Shown here: one piece after another, positions 42,429-51,021 of the stretch
Layout: each line of letters opens with the position of its first letter
Numbering within the stretch: position 1 is the stretch's first letter
From: Sutterella sp.
GTDB lineage: Bacteria; Pseudomonadota; Gammaproteobacteria; Burkholderiales; Burkholderiaceae_F
Length of the DNA: 64,000 bases
NCBI GenBank assembly: GCA_019418605.1
Contig: DYBN01000054.1
Location: 1 to 64,000, forward strand
Reading direction: 5' to 3'
Position numbers and translations under genes: made by a program
The notes under the pieces: model-generated
Database searches by the model: none
Told to the model about the DNA's origin: nothing
The model's input: only the letters and a program-made list of their open reading frames with translations

Positions 42429-44978
42429 CTATCCGGCAGGCTTTGCCGCGCGCGTGCGCGTTGATGCCGCCGTGCGGCGCGCCGTGCTCTTTGCCGCGCC
42501 TGCCGCGGCGCCGCCCGAGGCTTCGCGCGACTCAAACTCAAAGCCGACCTTGCCCGTCTTCTTGTCCAAAACAAGATAGGCCTTGAACTTGCGCTTGTTG
42601 CGGTTGGAGACAAAGCCCGTCAGGAGGTCTGACTTTCCCTGTGAGAGGATTTTTTCGAGCTGCGCGCGGTCCACGGGCTGCTGCAGGATGATGCGCCCGC
42701 AGCGGAAGTCGCAGGTTCTTGCGCCCACCGAGTGCTCGCAGAAGTAGCTCGTCGGCCCCTCGAGAATGCGGCCGCCGCACTTGGGGCACACGCCCACCTG
42801 CGGGCACTCGTCCAAATTGGGGGTTTCTCCCGCGGCGGCGTTGTTGTCTCCAAAGTCAAACTCAAGCCGGTACTCGTCGTTGAGCTTGAGCACGGCCGAA
42901 AACTGGCGGCCCGTCTTGCTAAAGAACCCGGTCAACGGCCCGATGCGGCCGTTGGTCAAAAGCTCCTCGACTTCGGAGACTTCAAACGTGCGCCCGGCCG
43001 GGTGCTTCGGAAGGCTAAAGTCGCACCCCTCGCGCGTACAGGCGTAGCGCCGGTAGTTTTCCACCACCTCGCCGCCGCACTTGGGGCAGCGCGCCTTGAG
43101 GTGCGCGGGGTTTTCAATAGGAACCGTGTTGCCCTCGTAGGTCTTGGCCGCCTGCACGATGTGCGTGGTCATGTCGCGGATTTCGCGCATGAACTCTTCG
43201 CGCGTGAGCTTTCCCTTTTCAATTTGATTGAGCTTGTACTCCCACTCGCCCGTGAGCGCGGGATCGGAGAGCACGCCGATTCCAAGGCCCGTGATGAGAG
43301 AAAAGAGCTGCTGGGCCTTGGCTGTGGGATGCAGTTCCCTGCCCTCGCGCATCAAATAGTGCTGATCGATCAGGTTTTCGATGATGGCTGCGCGCGTCGC
43401 GGGCGTCCCGAGCCCCTTGTCTGCCATGGCGCTGCGAAGTTCCTCGTTGGTGATTTTCTTGCCCGCGGCTTCCATCGCCGACAAAAGCGTTGCTTCCGTA
43501 AAGCGGGCGGGCGGCTTGGTCTGAAACTTCGCGGACGCAATGTCCTTGACCTGCGCGCTCTTTTCTCCGTTTAAAGCCACAAGCGAGTCTTCGGCCGGGG
43601 CCGGGGCCGCGCCCGTGCGCCCGTACACGGCAAGCCAGCCCGGGTCGATGAGCACCTTGCCCTCGGTCTTGAAGCAGTCTTCACCGATGCGCGAGATGCG
43701 CGTCGTGACGTCGTACTGCGAGGCCGGATAAAACACCGCCATGAAGCGCTTGACCACAAGGTCGTAAACCTTCTGCTCGGCCTCGCTTAACGCATTCTTG
43801 GGCGGCTGCTGCGTCGGGATGATGGCAAAGTGATCGCTAATCTTCTTGTTGTCAAAAACGCGCTTGTTGGGCTGGACCCAGCTCTCATCGAGCACCCGTC
43901 CGGCCAAGGCCTCATAGGTCTTCATCCCGCGCAGCATCGAGAGCGTCTGATTAACGGTCGGGATGTAGTCTTCCGGCAGCGCCCTTGAATCCGTTCTCGG
44001 GTAGGTGAGCGCCTTGTGCTTTTCGTAGAGCGCCTGCGCGATGGATAGCGTTGTCTTCGCGGAGAAGCCAAACTTGTTGTTTGCCTCGCGCTGCAGGCTC
44101 GTGAGGTCAAAAAGCTGCGGCGAGAGCTGCGTGGTGCGCTTGCTCGTTTCGCTTACCTCGGCCGTCTTGCCGCGGCAGCGCTCGACGATTTTTTCAGCAA
44201 GGCCCGGCTCAAAGATGCGCTCGGCGCGGCGCTCGGGCGCGTTCTCGTCCTTTTTAAAGCCCTCGAGGCACCAGCGTCCGTCGTAGGTGCCGTGGGGCAG
44301 CGCAAAGGTTGCCTTCACCTCCCAGTAGTCCTTGGGCTTGAAGGCGTTGATTTCGTTTTCGCGGCGCACGACGATGGCAAGCGTGGGCGTTTGCACGCGC
44401 CCGACGGTCGTAAGGAAAAAGCCCCCGTCCAGGCTGTTGAAGGCCGTCATCGCCCGCGTGCCGTTGATGCCCACGAGCCAGTCGGCCTCCGAGCGGCTCT
44501 TGGCTGCGGCCGCCAGCGTCTGCATCTCTTCGTCGGTGCGCAGGTGCGCAAACGCCTCGCGAATCGCCGCGGGCGTCATCGACTGCAGCCACAGCCGCTT
44601 GATGGGCTGCTTGGCCTTGGTGGCCTGGATGATGTAGCGAAAGATCAGCTCGCCCTCGCGCCCCGCGTCGCAGGCGTTGATGATTTCGCCGATGTCCTTG
44701 CGGCGGATGAGCTTGGCAAGGTTCTTGAGCTTGTCTTCGGTGCGCGCAATGGGCTTGAGGTCAAAGGTGGGCGGAATCACCGGCAGGTGCGCAAAGGTCC
44801 ATTTGCCGCGCTTGACTTCGTATTTTTCGGGGCAGGAGAGCTCAAGCAGATGCCCGAGCGCGTTGGCAACAACGTAGTTTTCGCCCTCGTAGTAGTCCGC
44901 GGTCTTTTTCATGCCGCCCAGAACGCGGGCGATGTCAGTTGCAACCGACGGCTTCTCGGCAATGATCAGCGTCTTCAT
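42429..44978 (-). CDS. topB: DNA topoisomerase III
   Basis: The 849-residue type IA topoisomerase relaxes or decatenates DNA by single-strand passage. The Toprim domain shows IIAEKPSVATDIARVLGG at the N-terminus and NACDAGREGELIFRY. The active-site tyrosine is in LTYPRTDSRALP. The C-terminus has a four-cysteine zinc finger (CPKCGGEVVENYRRYACTREGC) and two further repeat modules ending in TGF, the second with another zinc-finger-like CPKCGG. A short Ala/Arg tail follows. The start at 44978 (MKTLIIAEKPS) is the family start. dprA lies downstream of no obvious shared promoter, 177 bases away. Confidence 0.95.
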   Translation of the reverse strand: MKTLIIAEKPSVATDIARVLGGMKKTADYYEGENYVVANALGHLLELSCPEKYEVKRGKWTFAHLPVIPPTFDLKPIARTEDKLKNLAKLIRRKDIGEIINACDAGREGELIFRYIIQATKAKQPIKRLWLQSMTPAAIREAFAHLRTDEEMQTLAAAAKSRSEADWLVGINGTRAMTAFNSLDGGFFLTTVGRVQTPTLAIVVRRENEINAFKPKDYWEVKATFALPHGTYDGRWCLEGFKKDENAPERRAERIFEPGLAEKIVERCRGKTAEVSETSKRTTQLSPQLFDLTSLQREANNKFGFSAKTTLSIAQALYEKHKALTYPRTDSRALPEDYIPTVNQTLSMLRGMKTYEALAGRVLDESWVQPNKRVFDNKKISDHFAIIPTQQPPKNALSEAEQKVYDLVVKRFMAVFYPASQYDVTTRISRIGEDCFKTEGKVLIDPGWLAVYGRTGAAPAPAEDSLVALNGEKSAQVKDIASAKFQTKPPARFTEATLLSAMEAAGKKITNEELRSAMADKGLGTPATRAAIIENLIDQHYLMREGRELHPTAKAQQLFSLITGLGIGVLSDPALTGEWEYKLNQIEKGKLTREEFMREIRDMTTHIVQAAKTYEGNTVPIENPAHLKARCPKCGGEVVENYRRYACTREGCDFSLPKHPAGRTFEVSEVEELLTNGRIGPLTGFFSKTGRQFSAVLKLNDEYRLEFDFGDNNAAAGETPNLDECPQVGVCPKCGGRILEGPTSYFCEHSVGARTCDFRCGRIILQQPVDRAQLEKILSQGKSDLLTGFVSNRNKRKFKAYLVLDKKTGKVGFEFESREASGGAAAGAAKSTARRTAASTRTRAAKPAG

Positions 44979-45155
44979 CGTAAAAAGTCTGCTGCGTGTA
45001 TGTATCTGTGTTTTTTGAATCTTTCGGCCAAAATGTAAGCGCACGACCGAAGTTGTCTGCGGTTCATGCGCCGTCAAGATGGCTCTTTGCCTTGTCTTTT
45101 TTTCAGCATAGCCGCCCGCCGCGGAATTTGACAAGCCCGCTTTGCCCGGGAGGGC

Positions 45156-46052
45156 TCAGGGCGCAGCCTGCGGCCCCAGCCCCAGGTCGCGGATTGTCTC
45201 CACGAGGCCCGCGCCCTCGCGCAGCAGCTTGTGGTTGCCCTTGTAGAGCGTGCTATGAATCGAGCCGGGAATTGTATAGACCTCGCGCCCGGCCTCGGCC
45301 GCCTCGCGGGCAAGCGAGAGGCTCTCGGACCCAAGCTCGGACTGCACCACGAAAAGCGCCTCGCTCATCATCATGCCCACGGTGCGCCGCACGGCCTCGT
45401 GCTCCTTGTCAAAGCCCGCGTGCGGCGCAAAGGGCGACACGAGAAGCCCGTGCTCGGCGGCTAGATAAAAAATCCCTCGATTGTGCGCGGGATAAAGCCG
45501 GTCGGGCCCCGTTGCCTGCACCACGATGACCGCGCCCTGCGCGGCATCGCCAAGCGTGAGCGCGGCCTCGGCCGAGGCAAGCTCAACGCCCTCTTCAAGC
45601 CCCGTGACCAACGCCGCGTTTTTGGCAACGGCGCAGCCAAAGTCCTGCGCATTGCGCAGCCCCTCGGCATCCGGCCTGCGGGTGCCGGTGAGATTGATGC
45701 GCCGCCGTGAAAGAATCTCCCGCCTGCCCCTGAGATAGAGCACCGAGGGAGGCCGGGGAAGCGCAAGCAATCCTTTGGGAAACTCTTCGTCGCTCCAGAC
45801 GAGGACGGCGGCGTTGTCCGTTTCCTGCAGCCACGCAAGCGCCTCCTCGCACTCTCGGCTCTTCTCATCGGAAAAAAGCGCGAGCGAGGCCTCTTTGCCG
45901 ATCACCTGCGCCACTTCGCGCCTGCCCGCACGTACAATTTCGGCCGACGAACCGTAGTTTTGCAGCAACCGTCCGAGTCCTTCGGCGCCAAGGTCGGCCG
46001 CGCACAGCATCAGCCTGAGCCAGTCGATGTCTTCCTGCGATTTCACCTGCAC
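45156..46052 (-). CDS. dprA: Divergent DprA/Smf protein
   Basis: DprA loads RecA onto incoming single-stranded DNA during natural transformation. The 298-residue product keeps the overall DprA order: an N-terminal helical domain, then a Rossmann-like core with GAVIVVQATGPDRLYPAHN, AGREVYTIPGSIHSTLYKGNHKLLREGAGLVE near the end. However, several signature residues have changed: GSR is GTR, SGLAxGID is TGLEEGVE, the AH pair is AS, and the RNRIIAGLS block reads VRRTVGMMM. The start is GTG at 46052. It is divergent from def. The fold is clear, but function is doubtful. Confidence 0.82.
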   Translation of the reverse strand: MQVKSQEDIDWLRLMLCAADLGAEGLGRLLQNYGSSAEIVRAGRREVAQVIGKEASLALFSDEKSRECEEALAWLQETDNAAVLVWSDEEFPKGLLALPRPPSVLYLRGRREILSRRRINLTGTRRPDAEGLRNAQDFGCAVAKNAALVTGLEEGVELASAEAALTLGDAAQGAVIVVQATGPDRLYPAHNRGIFYLAAEHGLLVSPFAPHAGFDKEHEAVRRTVGMMMSEALFVVQSELGSESLSLAREAAEAGREVYTIPGSIHSTLYKGNHKLLREGAGLVETIRDLGLGPQAAP

Positions 46053-46302
46053 TTTGCGCCGCTGCTCCTTGATCGTGACGTTGCCGGCCTCCGGCCGAAA
46101 AAAAAGCTTCGCCGGACTTTTCGTAATTGTATTTTGCGTTCAGGCCGCCCCTTGCGCCCTCTTGTTTGAAGCGCGCTCGCGCGGCCAAAGCGTTCTACCG
46201 CCCGTTTTTCCCTGCCCGCGACAGTCCCGGAGGGCTTGTCCCCGCGGGCCCTGCAGGGGCCGCCCGGGCGAGCGCTTTAAACGCGTTTTGGAGATAGCAG
46301 CC

Positions 46303-46836
46303 GTGGCACTTTTGCCCATCGTTCAGTACCCCGATCCCCGGCTTGCCTGCAAGGCCGAGCCCGTCACCGTCTTTGACGACAAGCTTGCGGCGCTTGCCGC
46401 CGACATGGCCGAAACCATGTACGCAGCCCCGGGCGTGGGGCTTGCCGCCACGCAAGTCGGCCGCAACATCCGCATGGTCGTCATCGACATCACCGATGAG
46501 AAAAACGACCTGAAGGTTTTTGTCAATCCCGTGGTCGAGTCCGTTTCCGAGGACGTCGTGGAGTGCGAAGAGGGGTGCCTGTCGCTGCCCGGGCTCTATG
46601 AGAAGGTCAAGCGCCCGGCGCGCGTCACGGTCAAGTACCAAAACCTCAAGGGCGAGCCCTGCGAAATCGCCTGCGACGAACTCCTGAGCGTGTGCGCGCA
46701 GCACGAAATCGACCACCTCGACGGCATCGTCTTCATTGACCACTTGAGCATGCTCAAAAAGCAGCGCGCCGCCGCCAAGCTTGCCAAGATGCGAAAGGAA
46801 AAAGCCCGCGCCGCCAAGCACAAGAGCGAAGAGTAG
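46303..46836 (+). CDS. def: Peptide deformylase
   Basis: This 177-residue metalloenzyme removes the formyl group from the N-terminus of new proteins. All three motifs are present: GVGLAATQVG, EEGCLSLPG (metal-binding Cys) and QHEIDHLDG (metal-binding His pair and catalytic Glu). The start is GTG at 46303 (MALLPIVQYPDPRL), preceded by TTTTGGAGA; the long open frame upstream has no homology. The C-terminus is Lys/Ala-rich. The usual partner fmt lies downstream but is separated by a hydrolase gene on the other strand. Confidence 0.96.
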   Translation: MALLPIVQYPDPRLACKAEPVTVFDDKLAALAADMAETMYAAPGVGLAATQVGRNIRMVVIDITDEKNDLKVFVNPVVESVSEDVVECEEGCLSLPGLYEKVKRPARVTVKYQNLKGEPCEIACDELLSVCAQHEIDHLDGIVFIDHLSMLKKQRAAAKLAKMRKEKARAAKHKSEE

Positions 46837-46856
46837 GCGCGCCTCTCTTTTGTTTT

Positions 46857-47753
46857 TTAGCGCAGCGCCCGGCTGTAGCAGTGCGCGGCGATCGCCTCGG
46901 TGATCATGTCAAGGCGCTCTTCGGGCAGATCGTGCCCCATGCCTTCAATGGCGAGCATCTGTGCGCCTTCGATGCACTCGGCCACCTCGCGGCCCGCGCG
47001 CAGCGGCAGCAGCGGATCGGCCGTGCCGTGAATAACGAGCGCAGGCATCACGAGCTGGCGCAGCTCCCGGCGTCTGTCGCCGCTCGCGAGAATCGCCATC
47101 AACTGCCGTGAGCGGCACTCTTCGGTGATGCCGTTTTCGATGTTTGCCCGGATGATCCCCTCGTAGAAGCTGTCGTCGTAAACCGCCCCCTTGGTGCCGA
47201 TCACCTCCATGACCGAGCGGTAGTACTTCAAAAGCGATTGCTCGTCATCGCCTTCGGGGTGCTTTTGCAGCAGGGCGCGCACGGCCGACAAGTTGCCAAG
47301 CCCCGTGCGGGGGTTTCCGGTGGCCGTGGAAATGCAGGTGAGAGACAGCGTCCTGTGCGGGGCGCGCACGGCAAAGACCTGCGCGATCATGCCTCCCAGA
47401 GAGTCGCCCGCGATGTGCGCGCGCTTGACTCCCATGTGCGTCAAAAGCTCTTCGACGTCGCGCGCCATGTCCTGCAGGCGGTACTGCGCGGTGACGGTGC
47501 CTCCGAGCACGTAGCGCACGACGCTTGCGAGAAGCTTTGCCGTTGACACATGCTCGTCGTAGACGGGGCTTGCGCCGCTGTCGCGGTTGTCGGGCACGAT
47601 GAGATAGAGCCCTTTTTGCACGAGCCGCTCAAGAAATCCCTTGGGCCAGCCCTGAGCGGGCAGCCCCAGCCCCATGAGCAGCACAAGCGGCGGCATGCGC
47701 GGGTCGCCGAAGGTGTAGTAGTTGAGTCGTCCGCGCTCGCCAGTTCTTGTCAT
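46857..47753 (-). CDS. Alpha/beta-fold hydrolase
   Basis: The 298-residue protein has the alpha/beta hydrolase layout: an oxyanion region LLMGLGLPAQGW, the nucleophile elbow GDSLGG, a late Asp in HGTADPLLP and a His in EGMGHDLP. The nearest recognisable group is the esterase/haloperoxidase-like branch. The substrate is unknown. The start at 47753 (MTRTGERG) removes a 52-residue upstream extension without homology. It is inserted in reverse between def and fmt. Confidence 0.85.
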   Translation of the reverse strand: MTRTGERGRLNYYTFGDPRMPPLVLLMGLGLPAQGWPKGFLERLVQKGLYLIVPDNRDSGASPVYDEHVSTAKLLASVVRYVLGGTVTAQYRLQDMARDVEELLTHMGVKRAHIAGDSLGGMIAQVFAVRAPHRTLSLTCISTATGNPRTGLGNLSAVRALLQKHPEGDDEQSLLKYYRSVMEVIGTKGAVYDDSFYEGIIRANIENGITEECRSRQLMAILASGDRRRELRQLVMPALVIHGTADPLLPLRAGREVAECIEGAQMLAIEGMGHDLPEERLDMITEAIAAHCYSRALR

Positions 47754-47837
47754 CGCCGTCTTCGTCCCTTTTAATGAATGTCCCCGTGCGGTCCGCCCGG
47801 GCCCTCGAATGAGGCCATTGTATCGAGCCTGCCCCGC

Positions 47838-47843
47838 TACAAT
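47838..47843 (+). promoter_or_regulatory. Possible -10 (TACAAT) for fmt
   Basis: TACAAT lies 86 bases before the fmt start. TTG at 47818 is the nearest -35-like triplet but the spacing is short. Confidence 0.3.
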
Positions 47844-47929
47844 GATTCTTTCGCGCGAGCTTGCGCCGCAGGCTGAAATTTCCAGCCCCTCTTGTCTTTT
47901 CCCAACCACCTCTCAAGGACCAACACGTT

Positions 47930-48898
47930 ATGCGCATTGCTTTTGCCGGCACCCCGCCCTTTGCCGCCGCCGCGCTCAAGGCGCTGATCGAGGCCGGACA
48001 CGAAATCGTGCTCGTTCTCACCCAGCCCGACCGCCCGAGCGGCCGCGGCATGAAGTTAAAGCCCTCGGCCGTCAAGGAACTTGCGCTCGCGCACGGCCTT
48101 GAGGTTCTCACGCCGGGTACGCTTTCCATGAAAAAAAGCCCGGAGGTGGCCCAGCCCGCGCTTGAGGCCCTTGAAGCGTGCCAAGCCGACGTTCTCGTCG
48201 TTGCGGCCTACGGCCTCATTTTGCCCGTGCGCGCGCTTGAAGCCGCCCGCGGCATTGGCGCAGCGGGCGACATCAAGAGCATGAACATTCACGCCTCGCT
48301 GCTGCCGCGCTGGCGCGGCGCGGCGCCCGTACAGCGCGCGATCATGGCGGGCGACGCCGCAACGGGCGTCACGCTCATGAAGATGGAGGCGGGACTCGAC
48401 ACCGGCCCCATGATCTGCTCGCAGACAACGCCCATTGAACCGACCGACACCGCGGCGACGCTCACCGAGCGTCTGGCCGGCATTGGCGCCCAACTCGTCG
48501 TCAAGGCCCTGGCCGCACCCGAAACCCTCGTCTGCACGCCGCAGCCCGAGCACGGCGTGACGTACGCCGAAAAAATTCTCAAGGGCGAGAGCCCCGTGAA
48601 GTGGTCGGCCCCGGCCGAGGCAATTGCGCGCAAGCTGCGGGCGCTGACGCCTTTTCCCTTCATGACGGCCTCGTTTAACGGCAGCACCTTCAAAATCCGC
48701 GCGGCTCTCCCCGTCGAGCCCCCCGAAGGCCATCCGGGCAAGCCCGGCGAAGTGCTTGTCGCCAAAAAAACTCTCATCGTCGCCTGCGGCGAGGGCGCCC
48801 TTGAACTGACGCGGCTGCAAAAGCCCGGAAAGGCCGAAATGCCCGCCGCCTCCTTCCTGCAGTGCTTCCCGCTCAAGGCCGGAGACGTGCTGCAGTAG
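47930..48898 (+). CDS. fmt: Methionyl-tRNA formyltransferase
   Basis: The 322-residue enzyme formylates initiator Met-tRNA using 10-formyl-THF. It begins MRIAFAGTPPFAA, the family N-terminus, and has QPDRPSGRGMKLKPS, the SLLPRWRGAAPVQRAI substrate motif with the catalytic residues, and GVTLMKMEAGLDTGPM. A C-terminal OB-like tRNA-binding domain follows. The start at 47930 is preceded by CTCAAGGAC. rsmB follows on the same strand after 143 bases. Confidence 0.96.
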   Translation: MRIAFAGTPPFAAAALKALIEAGHEIVLVLTQPDRPSGRGMKLKPSAVKELALAHGLEVLTPGTLSMKKSPEVAQPALEALEACQADVLVVAAYGLILPVRALEAARGIGAAGDIKSMNIHASLLPRWRGAAPVQRAIMAGDAATGVTLMKMEAGLDTGPMICSQTTPIEPTDTAATLTERLAGIGAQLVVKALAAPETLVCTPQPEHGVTYAEKILKGESPVKWSAPAEAIARKLRALTPFPFMTASFNGSTFKIRAALPVEPPEGHPGKPGEVLVAKKTLIVACGEGALELTRLQKPGKAEMPAASFLQCFPLKAGDVLQ

Positions 48899-49041
48899 CG
48901 CTTTTCTTTTTTTTTCCTTTGCGCGCAAGGCCCGCCTTTCGTCCTGACTTTTCACCCCGAAAAATCACGCGCCGCCCTGCGCGCCGCATGCACTTTGCGA
49001 CAGACTCCGCCTTCGGGCGAATCCCTTGGCGTCAACATCCG

Positions 49042-50388
49042 ATGACAGAACCCCACAAACAGGCCGCGCAGCTCTCGCGCGCCATTGAACTTGCCGCCCG
49101 CGCCCGGCTTGCCATGAACGCGGGCGCCTCTCTTGAAAAGGCGCTTGAGGCGGCCTGCCGCCAGACGACCGGAGCCGAGCGCGCCGCCGCGCAGGCGCTG
49201 CTTTACACCGCCACGCGGCGCCACATGCTCGCACAGGCCGTTCTTGCCATGCTCGCGCAGCGCCCGCCCGAGCCCTTTGTGCGCTTTGTGCTTCTTGTCG
49301 CGCTCGCCGAACTCTTTGAGTCGCCGCAGAAGTCCTACGTGATCTGCAATGAAGCGGTCAAAACCGTCAAGCGGACGGCTCCCGCGGCCGCGGGCTTTGC
49401 CAACGCCTGTCTGCGGCGCTTTACGCGCGAGCGCGACGCGCTTGTCGCCCGCGCCATGGCGCGCGAAGACGTGCGCTTTAACGCCCCCGCCTGGTGGATC
49501 AACAAGATGCGCGGCGCCCTTGGAAAGGAGCGCGCCGACGCCATGATGGCGCTTGCGCAAAAGCGCCCGCCCATGACCGTGCGCGTCAACTCCCGCCGCA
49601 CAAGCGTTGAGGCCTGGTGCGCCATGGCCCGCGAGGCGGGCCTTGAAACTCGGCCCCTGGCGCAGCAGGCCGTGATGCTGATGACGCCCGTGCCGGTCTC
49701 GGAGCTGCCGGGATTTTCCGAGGGACTCGTGAGCGTGCAGGACGCCGGAGCGCAGCTTGCGGCGCACTTTTTATCGCCAAAAGAAGGCGAATCGGTGCTC
49801 GATGCCTGCGCAGCGCCCGGAGGCAAAACCGCGCACCTGCTTGAACTTGCCCGCTGCCGCGTCACGGCCCTTGAGGTCGACAGCGCCCGCAGCACGCGCA
49901 TTCACGACAATCTCAGGCGGCTGGGGCTTGAGGCCTGCGTGCGCACGGCCGATGCGGCCGACGTCGGCTCCTGGTCTGCGGGCGAGACGTACGACGCGGT
50001 TTTGCTTGACGCCCCCTGCACCGCAAGCGGCATCGTGCGGCGCCACCCCGACATCGTCTTTTCCCGGCGGCCCGCCGATATTGACGCTCTTGCAATACAA
50101 CAAAAAAGACTTCTTGAGGCGCTCTGGCCGCTTGTAAAGTTTGGCGGAAGACTGCTCTATGTCGTATGCTCAGTCTTTGAAGAGGAAGGTCCCGGGCAGA
50201 TTTCCGCGTTTCTTGCGCGGCACCCCGAGGCAAGCCTTGTGCCGGCTGCACCGGGGGCCGCGCCGATGCTCACGCTCACCGCAAGCGAAGACGACGGTGC
50301 GGGGAGCAAGGCGACTTTTCCCGGCATCGCTCCCGTGCACGACGGCTTCTTTTATGCGCTTTTGACCAAACGCACACCGACTGCTTAG
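49042..50388 (+). CDS. rsmB: 16S rRNA m5C967 methyltransferase RsmB
   Basis: The 448-residue protein has an N-terminal NusB-like RNA-binding domain (about residues 20-150) and a C-terminal SAM-dependent methyltransferase. The SAM motif is LDACAAPGGKTAHLLEL, motif IV is LLDAPCTASGIVRRHPDI, and the second cysteine motif is VVCSVFEEE. RsmB methylates C967 of 16S rRNA. The start at 49042 (MTEPHKQ) is more plausible than upstream in-frame ATGs because it begins just before the NusB-like domain. DUF4390, ntrY and ntrX follow closely. Confidence 0.94.
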   Translation: MTEPHKQAAQLSRAIELAARARLAMNAGASLEKALEAACRQTTGAERAAAQALLYTATRRHMLAQAVLAMLAQRPPEPFVRFVLLVALAELFESPQKSYVICNEAVKTVKRTAPAAAGFANACLRRFTRERDALVARAMAREDVRFNAPAWWINKMRGALGKERADAMMALAQKRPPMTVRVNSRRTSVEAWCAMAREAGLETRPLAQQAVMLMTPVPVSELPGFSEGLVSVQDAGAQLAAHFLSPKEGESVLDACAAPGGKTAHLLELARCRVTALEVDSARSTRIHDNLRRLGLEACVRTADAADVGSWSAGETYDAVLLDAPCTASGIVRRHPDIVFSRRPADIDALAIQQKRLLEALWPLVKFGGRLLYVVCSVFEEEGPGQISAFLARHPEASLVPAAPGAAPMLTLTASEDDGAGSKATFPGIAPVHDGFFYALLTKRTPTA

Positions 50389-50402
50389 GCTTTTTTCAAA
50401 CC

Positions 50403-50978
50403 ATGGTTTCCCGACGCACCTTATGCGCAGCCGCCGCGGCCGCTCCCTTTGCGGCGTGGCCCCTTGCGTGCGCGCGTGCCGAGGGCGTCGAGCTCATGCA
50501 GGCGCAGGTTGAAAAAAGATCCGACGGGCTCTATCTGTCGGCAAACTGGGAGTTTGACCTCGCCATCACCCTCATTGAAAGCCTGCGGCGCGGCATCGCG
50601 CTTTACTTCGTGTGCGAGGCGCGCGTGCAGAAAACGCGCTGGTACTGGTTTGACAAGGACCTGGTGCACGCCGAACTCGTGCAGCGCATCAGCTTCAGCC
50701 CCTTGTCGCGCAGCTATCGCCTCTCGCTGGGCGGCCTCTCGCAGAGCTTTGACTCCCTGGAGCAAATTCTTCCTCTCGTCAAGCAGATTCACGACTGGCG
50801 CTTTGCCGACGCCTCGGTCATGGAGGGCGAGGGAGAAGACGAACTTGAGGCCGAAGTGCGCATGCGGCTTGATGCCTCGCGGCTGCCCAAGCCCCTGCAG
50901 GTGACGATCGGGGGCAACTCCGACTGGGACCTCGACAGCGACTGGATCGGGGTGCGCGTGCGAAGCGCCGCGCGCTAG
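50403..50978 (+). CDS. DUF4390 exported protein
   Basis: The 191-residue protein has an export signal (MVSRRTLCAAAAAAPFAAWPLACARA) with a twin-arginine pair at the start, so either Tat or Sec export is possible. The mature part contains VEKRSDGLYLSANWEF and the RRGIALYFVCEARVQKTRWYWFDK segment characteristic of DUF4390. Its function is unknown, but in Burkholderiales the family is encoded next to ntrY-like kinases, suggesting a link to envelope signalling. It starts 14 bases after rsmB and ends 43 bases before ntrY. Confidence 0.85.
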   Translation: MVSRRTLCAAAAAAPFAAWPLACARAEGVELMQAQVEKRSDGLYLSANWEFDLAITLIESLRRGIALYFVCEARVQKTRWYWFDKDLVHAELVQRISFSPLSRSYRLSLGGLSQSFDSLEQILPLVKQIHDWRFADASVMEGEGEDELEAEVRMRLDASRLPKPLQVTIGGNSDWDLDSDWIGVRVRSAAR

Positions 50979-51021
50979 GTCTGCGCAAGAGGCTCATCCC
51001 CGAGACGCCCGGCACACCATC

